Assembly: GCF_014649655.1 (NCBI RefSeq)
Contig: NZ_BMTL01000029.1
Span: 1 to 64,000, forward strand
DNA length: 64,000 nucleotides
Source: Streptomyces humidus
GTDB taxonomy: Bacteria; Actinomycetota; Actinomycetes; Streptomycetales; Streptomycetaceae
Direction of reading: 5' to 3'
In this document: piece after piece, positions 1-17,451 of the stretch
Layout: each line of letters starts with the position of its first letter
How positions within the stretch are numbered: the first letter of the stretch is position 1
Position numbers and translations under genes: made by a program
Notes under the pieces: generated by a model
The model's input: only the letters and a program-made list of their open reading frames with translations
What the model was told of the DNA's origin: nothing
The model's database searches: none

Positions 1-9302
<9,302 letters not shown>

Positions 9303-9387
9303 CACGGGCGTCCCCGCCCGTCAGCCGCCCGGAGCATGCGCCGGCACGTCCCGCACGACCCTCACGACCCTCAAGGAGAACACGCAG

Positions 9388-10434
9388 ATGAAGACGAACG
9401 GCGTCTACGTCGACACCGTCGGGGTGTACATCCCGGAGCGGCGGGTGACCGTCGAGGAGGCCGTCGAGCAAGGGCTCTACGACGAGTTCTCCGTCCAGTA
9501 CGCGACCGGGCTCACCGCCGCCTACATCGCGGGCGACCTGCCCGCGCTCGACATGGCCGTGAGCGCCGCCCGCCAGGCCTACCGGCGCTCGGGCAACGAG
9601 ATCGACGACCTCGACTTCCACGTCCACTGCACCGCCGTGCAACACGGCCCCGAGGGCTTCTACCCGCCCGGGTACGTGCTGCGCGAGCTGGGCGCGAGCG
9701 GCGTGGCGAGCACGGACGTGCGCCAGCACTCCAACGGGCTGCTCGCCGGGATCGAGGTCGCCGTGGGCCGGCTCACGGGAGCGGCGGGCGCCGAGACGGC
9801 GCTGGTGACGGCGGCGGAGAACTTCACCAGCCCGCTCATCGACCGGTGGCGCGGCTTCGGCACCGGATTCACCGCCAGCGACGGGGGCGCCGCCGTCCTG
9901 CTCAGCGGCGAGGGCGGGTTCGCGGCGCTGCGCGCGGTGAACTCCGGCACGATGCCGGAGCTGGAGCAGTGGCATCGCGGGGAGGAGTCGCTGCTGCCGT
10001 TCCGCGGGGAGGAACGCAAGGCCTCCGGCACCATGGAACTGCTGATGTACTTCAACCAGCACGTGATGCCGCTCGACAAGTGCATGGAGATGATCCGCGA
10101 CTTCGAGCTGGACCTGGTGCACCGCTCGCTGGTGGACGCGGGGCTGAACGCGTCGGACCTGCGCTGGGTGGTCGCCGCGAACAGCGACTCCCTCATGGTC
10201 GAGCAGACGAAGATGCAACCGCTGGGCCTGCCGATGTCGCGCTCGACCGCCCACTTCGGCAAGGAATACGGTCACATGGGCGCCTGTGACATGGCGGTCT
10301 CCCTGAACCACCTGCTCACCAACGGGCTGGTGGCCCCGGGCGACAACATCCTGATGACGACGTCGGCGGCCGGCTGGGTGTCCACCTCGGCCGTGCTCAC
10401 CGTCCTCGAGATCCCGCACTGGGCCCGGGCCTGA
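9388..10434 (+). CDS. KASIII (FabH)-like protein with Cys-to-Ser active site, probable acyl transfer or chain release enzyme
   Basis: This 348-residue thiolase-fold protein starts 85 bp after the PKS stop behind a good AAGGAG ribosome site, so it is probably cotranscribed. Aligned by eye with FabH, the nucleophile motif (A-A-C-A-G-F) reads Q-H-S-N-G-L, giving Ser for Cys near residue 115. The His of the PHQAN motif is replaced (AANSD), and the Asn of GNTSAA is His (GHMGAC). The Cys-His-Asn set is therefore Ser-Ala-His. Such divergent KASIII homologues are known as acyltransferases or starter enzymes in polyketide pathways (CerJ; DpsC, which also has Ser). Lying directly behind a PKS without a thioesterase, it may release the chain or attach an acyl group; that role is inference. 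Classical decarboxylative condensation looks unlikely. Confidence 0.85.
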   Translation: MKTNGVYVDTVGVYIPERRVTVEEAVEQGLYDEFSVQYATGLTAAYIAGDLPALDMAVSAARQAYRRSGNEIDDLDFHVHCTAVQHGPEGFYPPGYVLRELGASGVASTDVRQHSNGLLAGIEVAVGRLTGAAGAETALVTAAENFTSPLIDRWRGFGTGFTASDGGAAVLLSGEGGFAALRAVNSGTMPELEQWHRGEESLLPFRGEERKASGTMELLMYFNQHVMPLDKCMEMIRDFELDLVHRSLVDAGLNASDLRWVVAANSDSLMVEQTKMQPLGLPMSRSTAHFGKEYGHMGACDMAVSLNHLLTNGLVAPGDNILMTTSAAGWVSTSAVLTVLEIPHWARA

Positions 10435-10440
10435 GATCCC

Positions 10441-10510
10441 GGGCCACCCGCGCCCGCTCCGGTGGCCCGGAGAACGCGGAACCCGGCACCACATGGTCGT
10501 GGTGCCGGGT
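10441..10510. terminator. Tandem hairpins between convergent genes
   Basis: Two inverted repeats follow the KASIII-like gene: GGGCCACC/GGTGGCCC (10441-10448 with 10461-10468), then a perfect 12-bp stem ACCCGGCACCAC/GTGGTGCCGGGT (10481-10492 with 10499-10510) around a 6-nt loop. No T-tract is present, as is common in Streptomyces. The position between convergent genes fits a bidirectional terminator. Confidence 0.7.
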
Positions 10511-10531
10511 CCGCCGCGGTCGCGCTCCGGC

Positions 10532-11299
10532 TCACGCGTCCCGGTTGCGCAGCACGAGATACCCGCCGAGCAACGCCGCGGCCACCCAGGCCAGCATGAT
10601 CAAGAGCCCGCCCCCCGCCCCGTAGGGCAGGTCCTCCTTCGGCACCACCCGCACCATCGCGGCACCGGCCTGGTCGGGAAGGTACCGGACGACCTTCTTG
10701 GCGCCCGGCACCGAGGCCAGGATCTGCGTGACGAGGAAGAAGAACGGCATCAGCACGCCCATGGACACGATCGAACTGCGCAGCATGGTCGCCACGCCCA
10801 TGGAGAACACGGCCATCAGCGTCATGTAGAGCGCCGCGCCGAACGTCGCCCGCAGGACGTTGTCCGCGCCGAGAGTGGTGCTGTGCGATCCGAGTGCGGC
10901 CTGCCCCGCGAAGAACGTCACGAACGTGGTGGCCAGGCTGACGGCCAGGGCGGCGCCGGTCGCCACCGTGACCTTGCCGAGGTAGAAGACGCCGCGCCGG
11001 GGCACCGCCGCGAGCGAGCTGCGGATCGAGCCGGTGCTGTACTCGGAGCCGATCACCATGACCCCGAACGCGATCATCGCCAACTGGCCGAGGAGGCCGC
11101 CGGTGAAGCTGGTCCCGGCGGCGTCGAAGGAGAGCTTCTCCTGCTCCGAGAGCTTGTCGTAGTCGGAGTTGGACAGCGCGCTCACGAGCGTGCCGAAGGC
11201 CACGGTGACGGCGAAGGCGGCGAACAGGGTCCACCCCGTGGAGCGGACCGTGGTGAGTTTGGCCCACTCGGAGCGCAGGGTCGCAGCGGGTGCGGACAT
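10532..11299 (-). CDS. ABC-2 type transporter permease
   Basis: This 255-residue membrane protein has about six hydrophobic segments and a short cytoplasmic N-terminus (MSAPAATLRSEWAKL) typical of ABC-2 permeases paired with DrrA-like ATPases. It begins 3 bp after the stop of the ATP-binding gene upstream, so the two form one transcription unit and presumably one exporter. In polyketide clusters such pairs usually export the product and give self-resistance. The substrate cannot be read from the sequence. It converges on the KASIII-like gene across the hairpin pair. Confidence 0.88.
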   Translation of the reverse strand: MSAPAATLRSEWAKLTTVRSTGWTLFAAFAVTVAFGTLVSALSNSDYDKLSEQEKLSFDAAGTSFTGGLLGQLAMIAFGVMVIGSEYSTGSIRSSLAAVPRRGVFYLGKVTVATGAALAVSLATTFVTFFAGQAALGSHSTTLGADNVLRATFGAALYMTLMAVFSMGVATMLRSSIVSMGVLMPFFFLVTQILASVPGAKKVVRYLPDQAGAAMVRVVPKEDLPYGAGGGLLIMLAWVAAALLGGYLVLRNRDA

Positions 11300-11302
11300 G
11301 GG

Positions 11303-12274
11303 TCAGGACTCCGTTTCGGTCGTCTGCGGCGCGTTCGCGACGGCGCTAGGCGCGGCGTCGGCGGAGGAGAACGCGCCGGTGCGGTACTCGGCCGCCTCAC
11401 CCGTCAGGGCGATGAACGCCTCCTCCAGGGAGGCGTGCTGCGGGCTCAGTTCGTGCAGCGGGACGCGGTGCTCCAGGGCCAGCTCCCCGAGCCGCTCCGC
11501 CGGGGCCTCCGTCACCTCGAACGCACCCGAGGGGTTCTCGGTGGCGGTGATGCCGGCCGCCGCGAGCGCGTCCCGCAGCTTCTCCGGTTCCGGGGTGCGC
11601 ATCCGCACGAACGAACGGGAGTTGGCGTCGATGAACTCCTGCATGCCGGTGTCGGCGAGGAGCCGGCCCCGGCCGATGACGACCAGGTGATCCGCCGTCA
11701 GCGCCATCTCGCTCATGAGATGGCTGGAGACGAACACCGTGCGGCCCTCCGCCGCCAGCCGCTTCATCAGCGTACGGATCCAGTGGATGCCTTCCGGGTC
11801 GAGACCGTTGACCGGTTCGTCCAGCATCACGATCTCCGGGTCGCCGAGCAGCGCCGCGGCGATGCCGAGCCGTTGCCCCATGCCGAGCGAGAAGCCCTTG
11901 GGCCGCTTCCTGGCGACCTCGCCCAGACCGACCTCCTGGAGCACCTCGTCGACCCGCTGCACCGGTATGCGGTTGCTGAGGGCCAGGCATCGGAGGTTGT
12001 CGTACGCGCTGCGGCCGCCGTGCATCGCCTTCGCGTCCAGCAGCGCGCCGATGCGGCGCAGCGGTTCGTCGAGCCGGGCGTAGGGTTCGCCGTCGATGAG
12101 GACGTGGCCCGCCGTGGCACGGTCCAGACCGAGCATCATCCGCATCGTGGTGGACTTGCCCGCTCCGTTGGGGCCGAGGAATCCGGTGACGCAGCCTGGT
12201 CGCACGGTGAAGGTGAGGTCGTCGACCACCACCTTCTCGCCGTACCGCTTGGTCACTCCCGCAAGCTCGATCAT
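11303..12274 (-). CDS. ABC transporter ATP-binding protein (DrrA-like)
   Basis: The 323-residue protein has Walker A GPNGAGKST near residue 37, a signature segment (SLGMGQR, in place of LSGGQ), Walker B with IVMLDEP, and the GLDPEG and SSH motifs of ABC ATPases. The C-terminal extension of about 90 residues is usual in DrrA/BcrA-type drug exporters and ends in an Ala/Thr-rich tail. It is the first gene of the two-gene exporter operon and starts with ATG at 12274. It supplies energy for efflux, probably of the polyketide made by this cluster (inference from position). Confidence 0.92.
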   Translation of the reverse strand: MIELAGVTKRYGEKVVVDDLTFTVRPGCVTGFLGPNGAGKSTTMRMMLGLDRATAGHVLIDGEPYARLDEPLRRIGALLDAKAMHGGRSAYDNLRCLALSNRIPVQRVDEVLQEVGLGEVARKRPKGFSLGMGQRLGIAAALLGDPEIVMLDEPVNGLDPEGIHWIRTLMKRLAAEGRTVFVSSHLMSEMALTADHLVVIGRGRLLADTGMQEFIDANSRSFVRMRTPEPEKLRDALAAAGITATENPSGAFEVTEAPAERLGELALEHRVPLHELSPQHASLEEAFIALTGEAAEYRTGAFSSADAAPSAVANAPQTTETES

Positions 12275-12352
12275 GCGTCCACGCTAGGCGGAGTCACCCC
12301 TTCCGCGTGTACCCGTGAGGCCATGTCTAGGGGTTCCCCCAGTTTTGCGCGG

Positions 12353-13135
12353 TCAGCGGGAGGACAACGCCGCCAGATCCCCCGACTGAGCGGTGTAGTA
12401 CGGCAGATACGCGTCCAGCAGCGCTCCCAGATAGTCCGGATCCGGGATCGCCGCCCGGAAGTCCGGTACCAGCCGCCGCAGCCGTTCCACAGACGCACGG
12501 GTGACGGCGGTCGGACCGGACCGGTGCACCCGCCGGGCCGTGACGCCCAGCCGGTCCTCGACGGCGGTCACGATCGCCTCGACCGGTTGCGGGACTCCCG
12601 AAGCCACGTTCACCACCTCGCCGTGGACGCCGTCCTCGAGCAGTCTGCCGACCGCGTGCACCAGATCCCGCACGTCCAGGAGGTCGCGGTGCGCTCCCTG
12701 ATGCACCGTCACCTCTCCCGCCGCTATGTGCCGCACGAGGGTGGGCAGCAGCTGGTGCGGCCGCTGATGGTGGCCCACGGCGTGGCTCACCCGCAGGATC
12801 AGATGCTCGACGCCCGAGGAGCGCACCACGCTCTCCAGTGCCAGCTTGTGCCTCCCGTACGACGTCGGCGGCCGCAACGGCCCCGTCTCGCCCACCGCTT
12901 CGTGCGTGAAGCCGTACATGGAGAACGAGGCGGTGGACAGGAACAGCAGCCGTCGGCCCTCCAGCCGGCACGCGTCCAGCACCTCGTAGAGGAGCAGGGC
13001 CTCACGGTCGTACTCGGACGCGGCCGTGGTGGCCGTGCTGGAGACCCCGGAGGCGATCGCGGTCACGTCGGGGAAGCGGTCCTCGAAGGCCTCGGTCAGG
13101 TTGCGGGCCAGAAAGCCGTCACCGATGATCCGCAC
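12353..13135 (-). CDS. NDP-hexose 4-ketoreductase (short-chain epimerase/dehydratase family)
   Basis: This 260-residue Rossmann protein belongs to the NAD(P)-dependent epimerase/dehydratase superfamily. The N-terminal nucleotide loop (IIGDGFLARN) is a short variant, and the catalytic pair is seen as SYGRHK (YxxxK) near residue 108. Its size and its neighbour, an NDP-hexose 2,3-dehydratase whose end it overlaps by 17 bp, point to a late deoxysugar step: reduction of the 4-keto group of an NDP-2,6-dideoxyhexose, as for EryBIV/UrdR-type enzymes. An epimerase function is the main alternative. The start is GTG at 13135, inside the 3' end of the dehydratase gene, implying translational coupling. 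Confidence 0.78.
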   Translation of the reverse strand: MRIIGDGFLARNLTEAFEDRFPDVTAIASGVSSTATTAASEYDREALLLYEVLDACRLEGRRLLFLSTASFSMYGFTHEAVGETGPLRPPTSYGRHKLALESVVRSSGVEHLILRVSHAVGHHQRPHQLLPTLVRHIAAGEVTVHQGAHRDLLDVRDLVHAVGRLLEDGVHGEVVNVASGVPQPVEAIVTAVEDRLGVTARRVHRSGPTAVTRASVERLRRLVPDFRAAIPDPDYLGALLDAYLPYYTAQSGDLAALSSR

Positions 13136-14600
13136 GGCTGCCTCCCGGGCCCGAGACGGCCTCCGTCGCGCAGAGTCCCGCGCCGGGCGGGCCGGAGGCG
13201 ATCCCCGTGACGCTGCGCAGGGCCGCGACCAGCGTCCGCGCCTGCACGTTGACGTAGTGGCTGTACTTCAGCAGCTCCCCGAGCTGACGCAACGTCACCC
13301 ACCGGTAGTCGCCGGGGACCTCGGCGGGGACGCCCTCGTCCGCCTCGATGACCAGGTACCGGTTCTGCGCGTTCAGGAAGCGGCCGCCCTCCTCCGACAG
13401 CACCGTGTCGAACAGCACCTGCTCCGGGCGCGCCCCGGTCACCAGGTCGAGGAAGCGGGGGCGGCCCGACGCGGGCAGATGGGCGTAGTTCTCCGGGGTG
13501 CACTGCACGGTGGGGCCGAGTTCGACGACGTCCAGATACCCCGGCTCGACCCGGGCCTGCACCAGACAGTGCGGCACGCCGTCGATCCGGCGCACCAGCA
13601 TCGCCGAGACCCCGATGCCGTGCGGTTCGAGCAGCGGCTGCGACCAGGACGTCACCTCACGCCTGTTGGACAGGACGTCCACCGGCACGATGCTGAAGAA
13701 CAGGCCCCTCCGGTGGGAGATGCGGTCCTCGGCGCGGACCCAGTCCCGTCCCTCCACCTCGCTGAGGGGCAACAGGGAGGCGCTGACGTCACGTTCGCTC
13801 TGCTGGGCGGTGATCCAGCTGCGGACCGCCACGTCCGAGTGGATGCCGGTGGCCGGCCCGCTCCCGTGGTGCCAGTCCGGCAGACAGGAGAGCACCGTGC
13901 GTGCGTCCATGTTGACCAGATTGTCGTAGTGCAGCAGGGCGTTGACCTGCCGCAGCGTCAGCCAGCAGAAGTCCTCGCCCGCCTCCACCTCCGGACCGAC
14001 CTCGACGATCATGTTGCGGTTGCGCTTGCAGAAGAACCACGAGCCCTGTTCGGACTGGAGCACATCGGCCAGCACCCGGTGCCCCCGGGCCTCCGGCTCC
14101 CGGAAGCAGTCCAGATAGGGCACCGGCGAACCGCCGTGCACGCGCGTGTAGTTGCTCTTGGTCGCCTGAACGGTAGGGGACAGCTGAACGCCGTTGACAT
14201 TGCCCGGCTCGGACTTCGCCTGCATCAGACAGTGGAGGACCCCGCCGGTCTCGCGGACGGCGAGACCGAGGATGCCTATCTCCGGTTGCCTGATGATCGG
14301 CTGGGTCCACTCGGGCACGGGGCCGAAGTCGGTCTGCACCCGCATGCCGCGCACGGTGAAGAAGCGTCCGCTGTGATGCGCCAGGTCGCCGGTGTCCGGG
14401 ACGAAGCCCCAGCCCGCCATCTCGCCGAAGGTCGTGCGGCGCACCACCTGACTGTGCCGGCGACGGCGCCGGTCGAACCAGTCGAAGAACTCCACGTCGG
14501 ACATCGCCTCGCCGCCCGTGGCCGTCGCGGAGACGGCCAGCCGCGCGGCCAGGAGCGCGTCGCTGTCGGACTCGGGACCGGTCGTGCTGAGCTGGGGCAT
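13119..14600 (-). CDS. NDP-hexose 2,3-dehydratase
   Basis: The 493-residue protein shows the family's internal duplication. Two homologous halves each carry a [T/S]-x-x-E/Q-x-A-G-W-like entry, a W-x-Q-P-I/L-L block and a conserved block ending in R-N-R-N-M-I-V/Q-N-R-Y-L-V-I-E (about residues 190 and 410). This is the TylX3/UrdS/OleV family, which removes the C2 hydroxyl of NDP-4-keto-6-deoxyglucose on the way to 2,6-dideoxysugars. It heads a small operon with the 4-ketoreductase. Thymidylyltransferase, 4,6-dehydratase, 3-ketoreductase and glycosyltransferase are not in the window and must lie elsewhere in the cluster. Confidence 0.9.
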   Translation of the reverse strand: MPQLSTTGPESDSDALLAARLAVSATATGGEAMSDVEFFDWFDRRRRRHSQVVRRTTFGEMAGWGFVPDTGDLAHHSGRFFTVRGMRVQTDFGPVPEWTQPIIRQPEIGILGLAVRETGGVLHCLMQAKSEPGNVNGVQLSPTVQATKSNYTRVHGGSPVPYLDCFREPEARGHRVLADVLQSEQGSWFFCKRNRNMIVEVGPEVEAGEDFCWLTLRQVNALLHYDNLVNMDARTVLSCLPDWHHGSGPATGIHSDVAVRSWITAQQSERDVSASLLPLSEVEGRDWVRAEDRISHRRGLFFSIVPVDVLSNRREVTSWSQPLLEPHGIGVSAMLVRRIDGVPHCLVQARVEPGYLDVVELGPTVQCTPENYAHLPASGRPRFLDLVTGARPEQVLFDTVLSEEGGRFLNAQNRYLVIEADEGVPAEVPGDYRWVTLRQLGELLKYSHYVNVQARTLVAALRSVTGIASGPPGAGLCATEAVSGPGGSRADHR

Positions 14601-14672
14601 CGCTGCCTCTCCATCGGATCGTCATCGGTTCGACGCGCCCCACGGCAGCCGGCGCGGCCCGTGGAGCGGGGG

Positions 14673-15491
14673 CTACCGAGGTGGGCGGGAGACGTCGGGG
14701 AAAGCCGTCCCCCCGGGTGCGGGCGGCCGCGGTGCGCCGGACACGGCCCGTGACGCAGGCCGGCCTGTCGGCCGGCAGCCCGGTCCGTCGCCCGCGCGGC
14801 GAACGACGGGTGCCAGCGCGGTCAGCACCAGCCCCTCGTCCACCAGCCATCGGCCGGTGAGCCCGGCGCCGCCGACCGGACCGGCGAACTCGGGAGGCTC
14901 GGGCGCCAGCACCGTCACCTCGAACGTGCCGCACGCCGCGCCGGCGAGGTCCCGCCCCCGGGTGAAGCGCAGCCGGGCCTCCTCGAACCCGAGCGGCCGG
15001 CGGGCCAGCGGGAACCACACCTTGTAGACCGACTCCTTCGCGCTGAACAGCAGCCGGTCCCACGGCACGTGCGGCGCCGTCCGCCTCAGCCGGGCGAGAT
15101 CGGCGCGCTCCTCGGGCAGCGACACCGCCTCCAGGACGCCGTCCGGCAGCGGAGCCGCGGTCTCTGCGTCCACGCCGAGCGCCGCCAGATCCGTGGCGCG
15201 GGCGACCGCCGCCACCCGGTAGCCGTCACAGTGGGACATCGCGCCCACCACCCCGGCGGGCCAGCGGGGTTCTCCTTGCGGGCCGGGCAGCAGCGGCCCG
15301 GCGGGAAGCCCCAGCGCGGCCAGCGACAGACGGGCGCACCGGCGGCCGGTGGCGAACTCGCGCCGGCGCTTGTCGACCGCCCGCGCCACCACCGCCTCCT
15401 CCTCCGGGAACAGCGGCGGTGCGCTCAACTCGTCGCGCACCTCGGTCACCGCGACCGCGCCCGGCAGCAGACGGCGCATCAGCGGCGTCAC
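14673..15491 (-). CDS. Sfp-type 4'-phosphopantetheinyl transferase
   Basis: The protein (272 residues from GTG at 15491; ATG at 15479 is an alternative) contains the PPTase hallmarks GVDAET (Mg-binding Asp/Glu, about residue 120) and FSAKESVYK (about residue 165), preceded by an FPEEEA...KRRREFATGR block. It attaches phosphopantetheine to carrier domains and so can activate the ACPs of the PKS. Its GTG start overlaps the TGA of the metallophosphoesterase gene as GTGA, so the two are coupled. Recognisable homology ends well before the last 50 residues, which are Pro/Arg/Gly-rich and may be a low-complexity tail. Confidence 0.92.
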   Translation of the reverse strand: MTPLMRRLLPGAVAVTEVRDELSAPPLFPEEEAVVARAVDKRRREFATGRRCARLSLAALGLPAGPLLPGPQGEPRWPAGVVGAMSHCDGYRVAAVARATDLAALGVDAETAAPLPDGVLEAVSLPEERADLARLRRTAPHVPWDRLLFSAKESVYKVWFPLARRPLGFEEARLRFTRGRDLAGAACGTFEVTVLAPEPPEFAGPVGGAGLTGRWLVDEGLVLTALAPVVRRAGDGPGCRPTGRPASRAVSGAPRPPAPGGTAFPDVSRPPR

Positions 15492-16339
15492 CGGGCGCCT
15501 CGCCGGGGCAGGATCTCGCGCAGCAGCGGATCGGGCATGCCGTGGGCCTGCCACTCACGCGGGTAGCCCAGCGACACCTCGCGGTGCGGTACCCCGTCGT
15601 GCCAGGTGGTGCGCGGGATGTGCAGATGCCCGTAGACGACGGTGGCCGCTCGGTAGCGCCGGTGCCAGTCGTGGGTGGCGGTGGTCCCGCACCACAGGGC
15701 GAACTCCGGGTACCGCAGGATCCGGGTGGGCTCGCGCACCAGCGGGAAGTGGTTCACCAGCACGGTCGGCAGGTCGGGCGGACAGGCGTCCAGCCGCTCC
15801 CGTGTGTACGCCACCCGCGCCCGGCACCAGGCCGCCCGGTCCGGGTGGGGGTCGCTGTGCAGGAGGAACTCGTCGGTGGCCACCACCCCGGCCTTCTCCG
15901 CCCGGGCCAGCGCGTCGGCGGTGCCGGCGGCGCCCGGCGGCAGGAACGAGTAGTCGTAGAGCAGGAACAGCGGCGCGATCACCACCGGCCCGTCCGGTCC
16001 CGGCCACTGGACGTAGGGGTCCTCCGGGGTCAGCACCCCCAGCGACCGGCAGAGTTCGACCAGAGCGCGATAGCGGGCCTCACCGCGCAGGGACACCGGA
16101 TCGTCGGGGTGGGTCCACAGCTCGTGGTTGCCCGGCACCCACACCACGGTCGCGAACCGCTCGGCGAGCAGCCTCAGCACCCACTCGACATCCGCCGTCA
16201 GCTCCCCGACGTCACCGGCGACGATCAGCCAGTCCGAGGGATCGGACGGGCGAAGCTCCCGCACCACGGCACGGTTCTGCTCGTAGGCGACATGCAGGTC
16301 ACTGACCGCGAAGAGCCTGCCGCCCGTGACTCGGCTCAC
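15488..16339 (-). CDS. Metallophosphoesterase (calcineurin-like)
   Basis: The family motifs are plain: SDLHVAY (D-x-H), AGDVGEL (GD), PGNHELW (GNHE), NHFPL and YGHLH. They bind the two-metal centre of calcineurin-like phosphoesterases. The frame extends to 16495, but upstream residues are unrelated low-complexity sequence; GTG at 16339 behind a GGACGGGGAAG site gives 283 residues and starts just before the first motif. The gene is coupled to the PPTase gene by a GTGA overlap, an arrangement often seen in Streptomyces biosynthetic loci. The substrate is unknown; a role in carrier-protein or phosphopantetheine turnover is only a guess. Confidence 0.88.
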   Translation of the reverse strand: MSRVTGGRLFAVSDLHVAYEQNRAVVRELRPSDPSDWLIVAGDVGELTADVEWVLRLLAERFATVVWVPGNHELWTHPDDPVSLRGEARYRALVELCRSLGVLTPEDPYVQWPGPDGPVVIAPLFLLYDYSFLPPGAAGTADALARAEKAGVVATDEFLLHSDPHPDRAAWCRARVAYTRERLDACPPDLPTVLVNHFPLVREPTRILRYPEFALWCGTTATHDWHRRYRAATVVYGHLHIPRTTWHDGVPHREVSLGYPREWQAHGMPDPLLREILPRRGAR

Positions 16340-16633
16340 CGCTTCCCCGTCCCGCCCGGGACAGGCCGTGGAACCGTGGTGGTGGGCATGGGAACTCCTC
16401 GCTGGGGGCCCGGAGCCTCGGATACGCGTCCGGCGCTCAGCTTTATGCCACCGTGCCGTCCCACCGCACAACGCGCAGCCGTGCCACAGCCCCAAGGACA
16501 GGGGAAACGCCCAGACTTCGGGCCCCGAGGGCCGTCACGGCCCCGTGATGCGGGATAGTCGGCGGCACACCGGACAGGAGCACTCCAGTGATCCGGACCG
16601 CCCGAACCCGCTGAGACAGGACGGACGAACAGC

Positions 16634-17401
16634 GTGAGCCCTTCCCCCGCGGACACCCTGTGGTGCCGACGGTTCGACCCGGCCCCCGAAGCCGCCCACC
16701 GCCTGGTCTGCTTCCCCCACGCCGGCGGCTCGGCCAGCTACTACCTCCCCGTGGCCACCGCGCTCAGCCCGAGCGTCGACGTCGTCGCCGTGCAGTACCC
16801 CGGACGTCAGGACCGGCGCAGCGAGCCGCTGATCGACGACATCGGTACGCTCGCGGACCAGGTGCACGAGGTGCTGCGCGGGTGGGACGACCGCCCGCTG
16901 ACCTTCTTCGGGCACAGCATGGGCGCGCTCGTCGCCTTCGAGGTCGCCCGGCGGTCCGAGGCCGAGGGCAGCGGTCCGCTACGGCTGTTCGCCTCGGGCC
17001 GGCGTGCCCCCTCCCGCCACCGCGACGAGAACGTCCACCTCCGCGACGACGACGGCGTCATCGCCGAGATCAAGTCGATGAGCGGCACCGACGACCGGCT
17101 GCTGGGAGACGAGGAACTGATCCGCATGATCCTGCCGGCGCTGCGCGGCGACTACCGGGCCGTGGAGACGTACCGGTGCGCTCCGGGCGCCACGGTGGAC
17201 TGCCCGGTCACCGCGCTCGTCGGCGACATCGACCCCAAGACGTCGATCGACGAGGCCCGGGACTGGGAGAAGCACACGACCGCGGACTTCGACCTCCAGG
17301 TCTTCCCCGGCGGTCACTTCTACCTCAACAGCCGGTCCGCGGACGTGCTGAAGGTGCTCGACGGGCACTTCTCCGCTCGGACCGAGCCGCACGACACCTG
17401 A
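16634..17401 (+). CDS. Type II (editing) thioesterase
   Basis: The 255-residue alpha/beta hydrolase has the GHSMG nucleophile elbow (about residue 93), a VCFPHAGGSASYY oxyanion-loop segment near the N-terminus, an Asp in the VGDIDP segment and a final catalytic His in GGHFYL. These are the marks of TEII enzymes, which remove aberrant acyl groups from PKS carrier domains. It begins with GTG at 16634 and is transcribed alone on the plus strand between minus-strand operons. With one module's AT dead and no TE domain on the visible PKS, it might also help in release; that is speculation. Confidence 0.92.
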   Translation: MSPSPADTLWCRRFDPAPEAAHRLVCFPHAGGSASYYLPVATALSPSVDVVAVQYPGRQDRRSEPLIDDIGTLADQVHEVLRGWDDRPLTFFGHSMGALVAFEVARRSEAEGSGPLRLFASGRRAPSRHRDENVHLRDDDGVIAEIKSMSGTDDRLLGDEELIRMILPALRGDYRAVETYRCAPGATVDCPVTALVGDIDPKTSIDEARDWEKHTTADFDLQVFPGGHFYLNSRSADVLKVLDGHFSARTEPHDT

Positions 17402-17451
17402 CGGCACTCCGCTCCGTGCGCTCGCCCACCGCCCTCGGAACCGTCCCGCCG

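Noticed and set aside
9660..10262. Minus-strand frame inside the KASIII-like gene
   Set aside because: It is antisense to a well-supported gene and shows no motif or ribosome site.
10493..13210. Long plus-strand frame over the ABC transporter and ketoreductase genes
   Set aside because: It is antisense to three recognisable genes, is rich in Arg, Gly, His and Gln and has no motifs.
15555..16558. Overlapping frames around the metallophosphoesterase, and its extension to 16495
   Set aside because: Alternative frames show no motifs; residues upstream of GTG 16339 have no homology to the family and no ribosome site fits.
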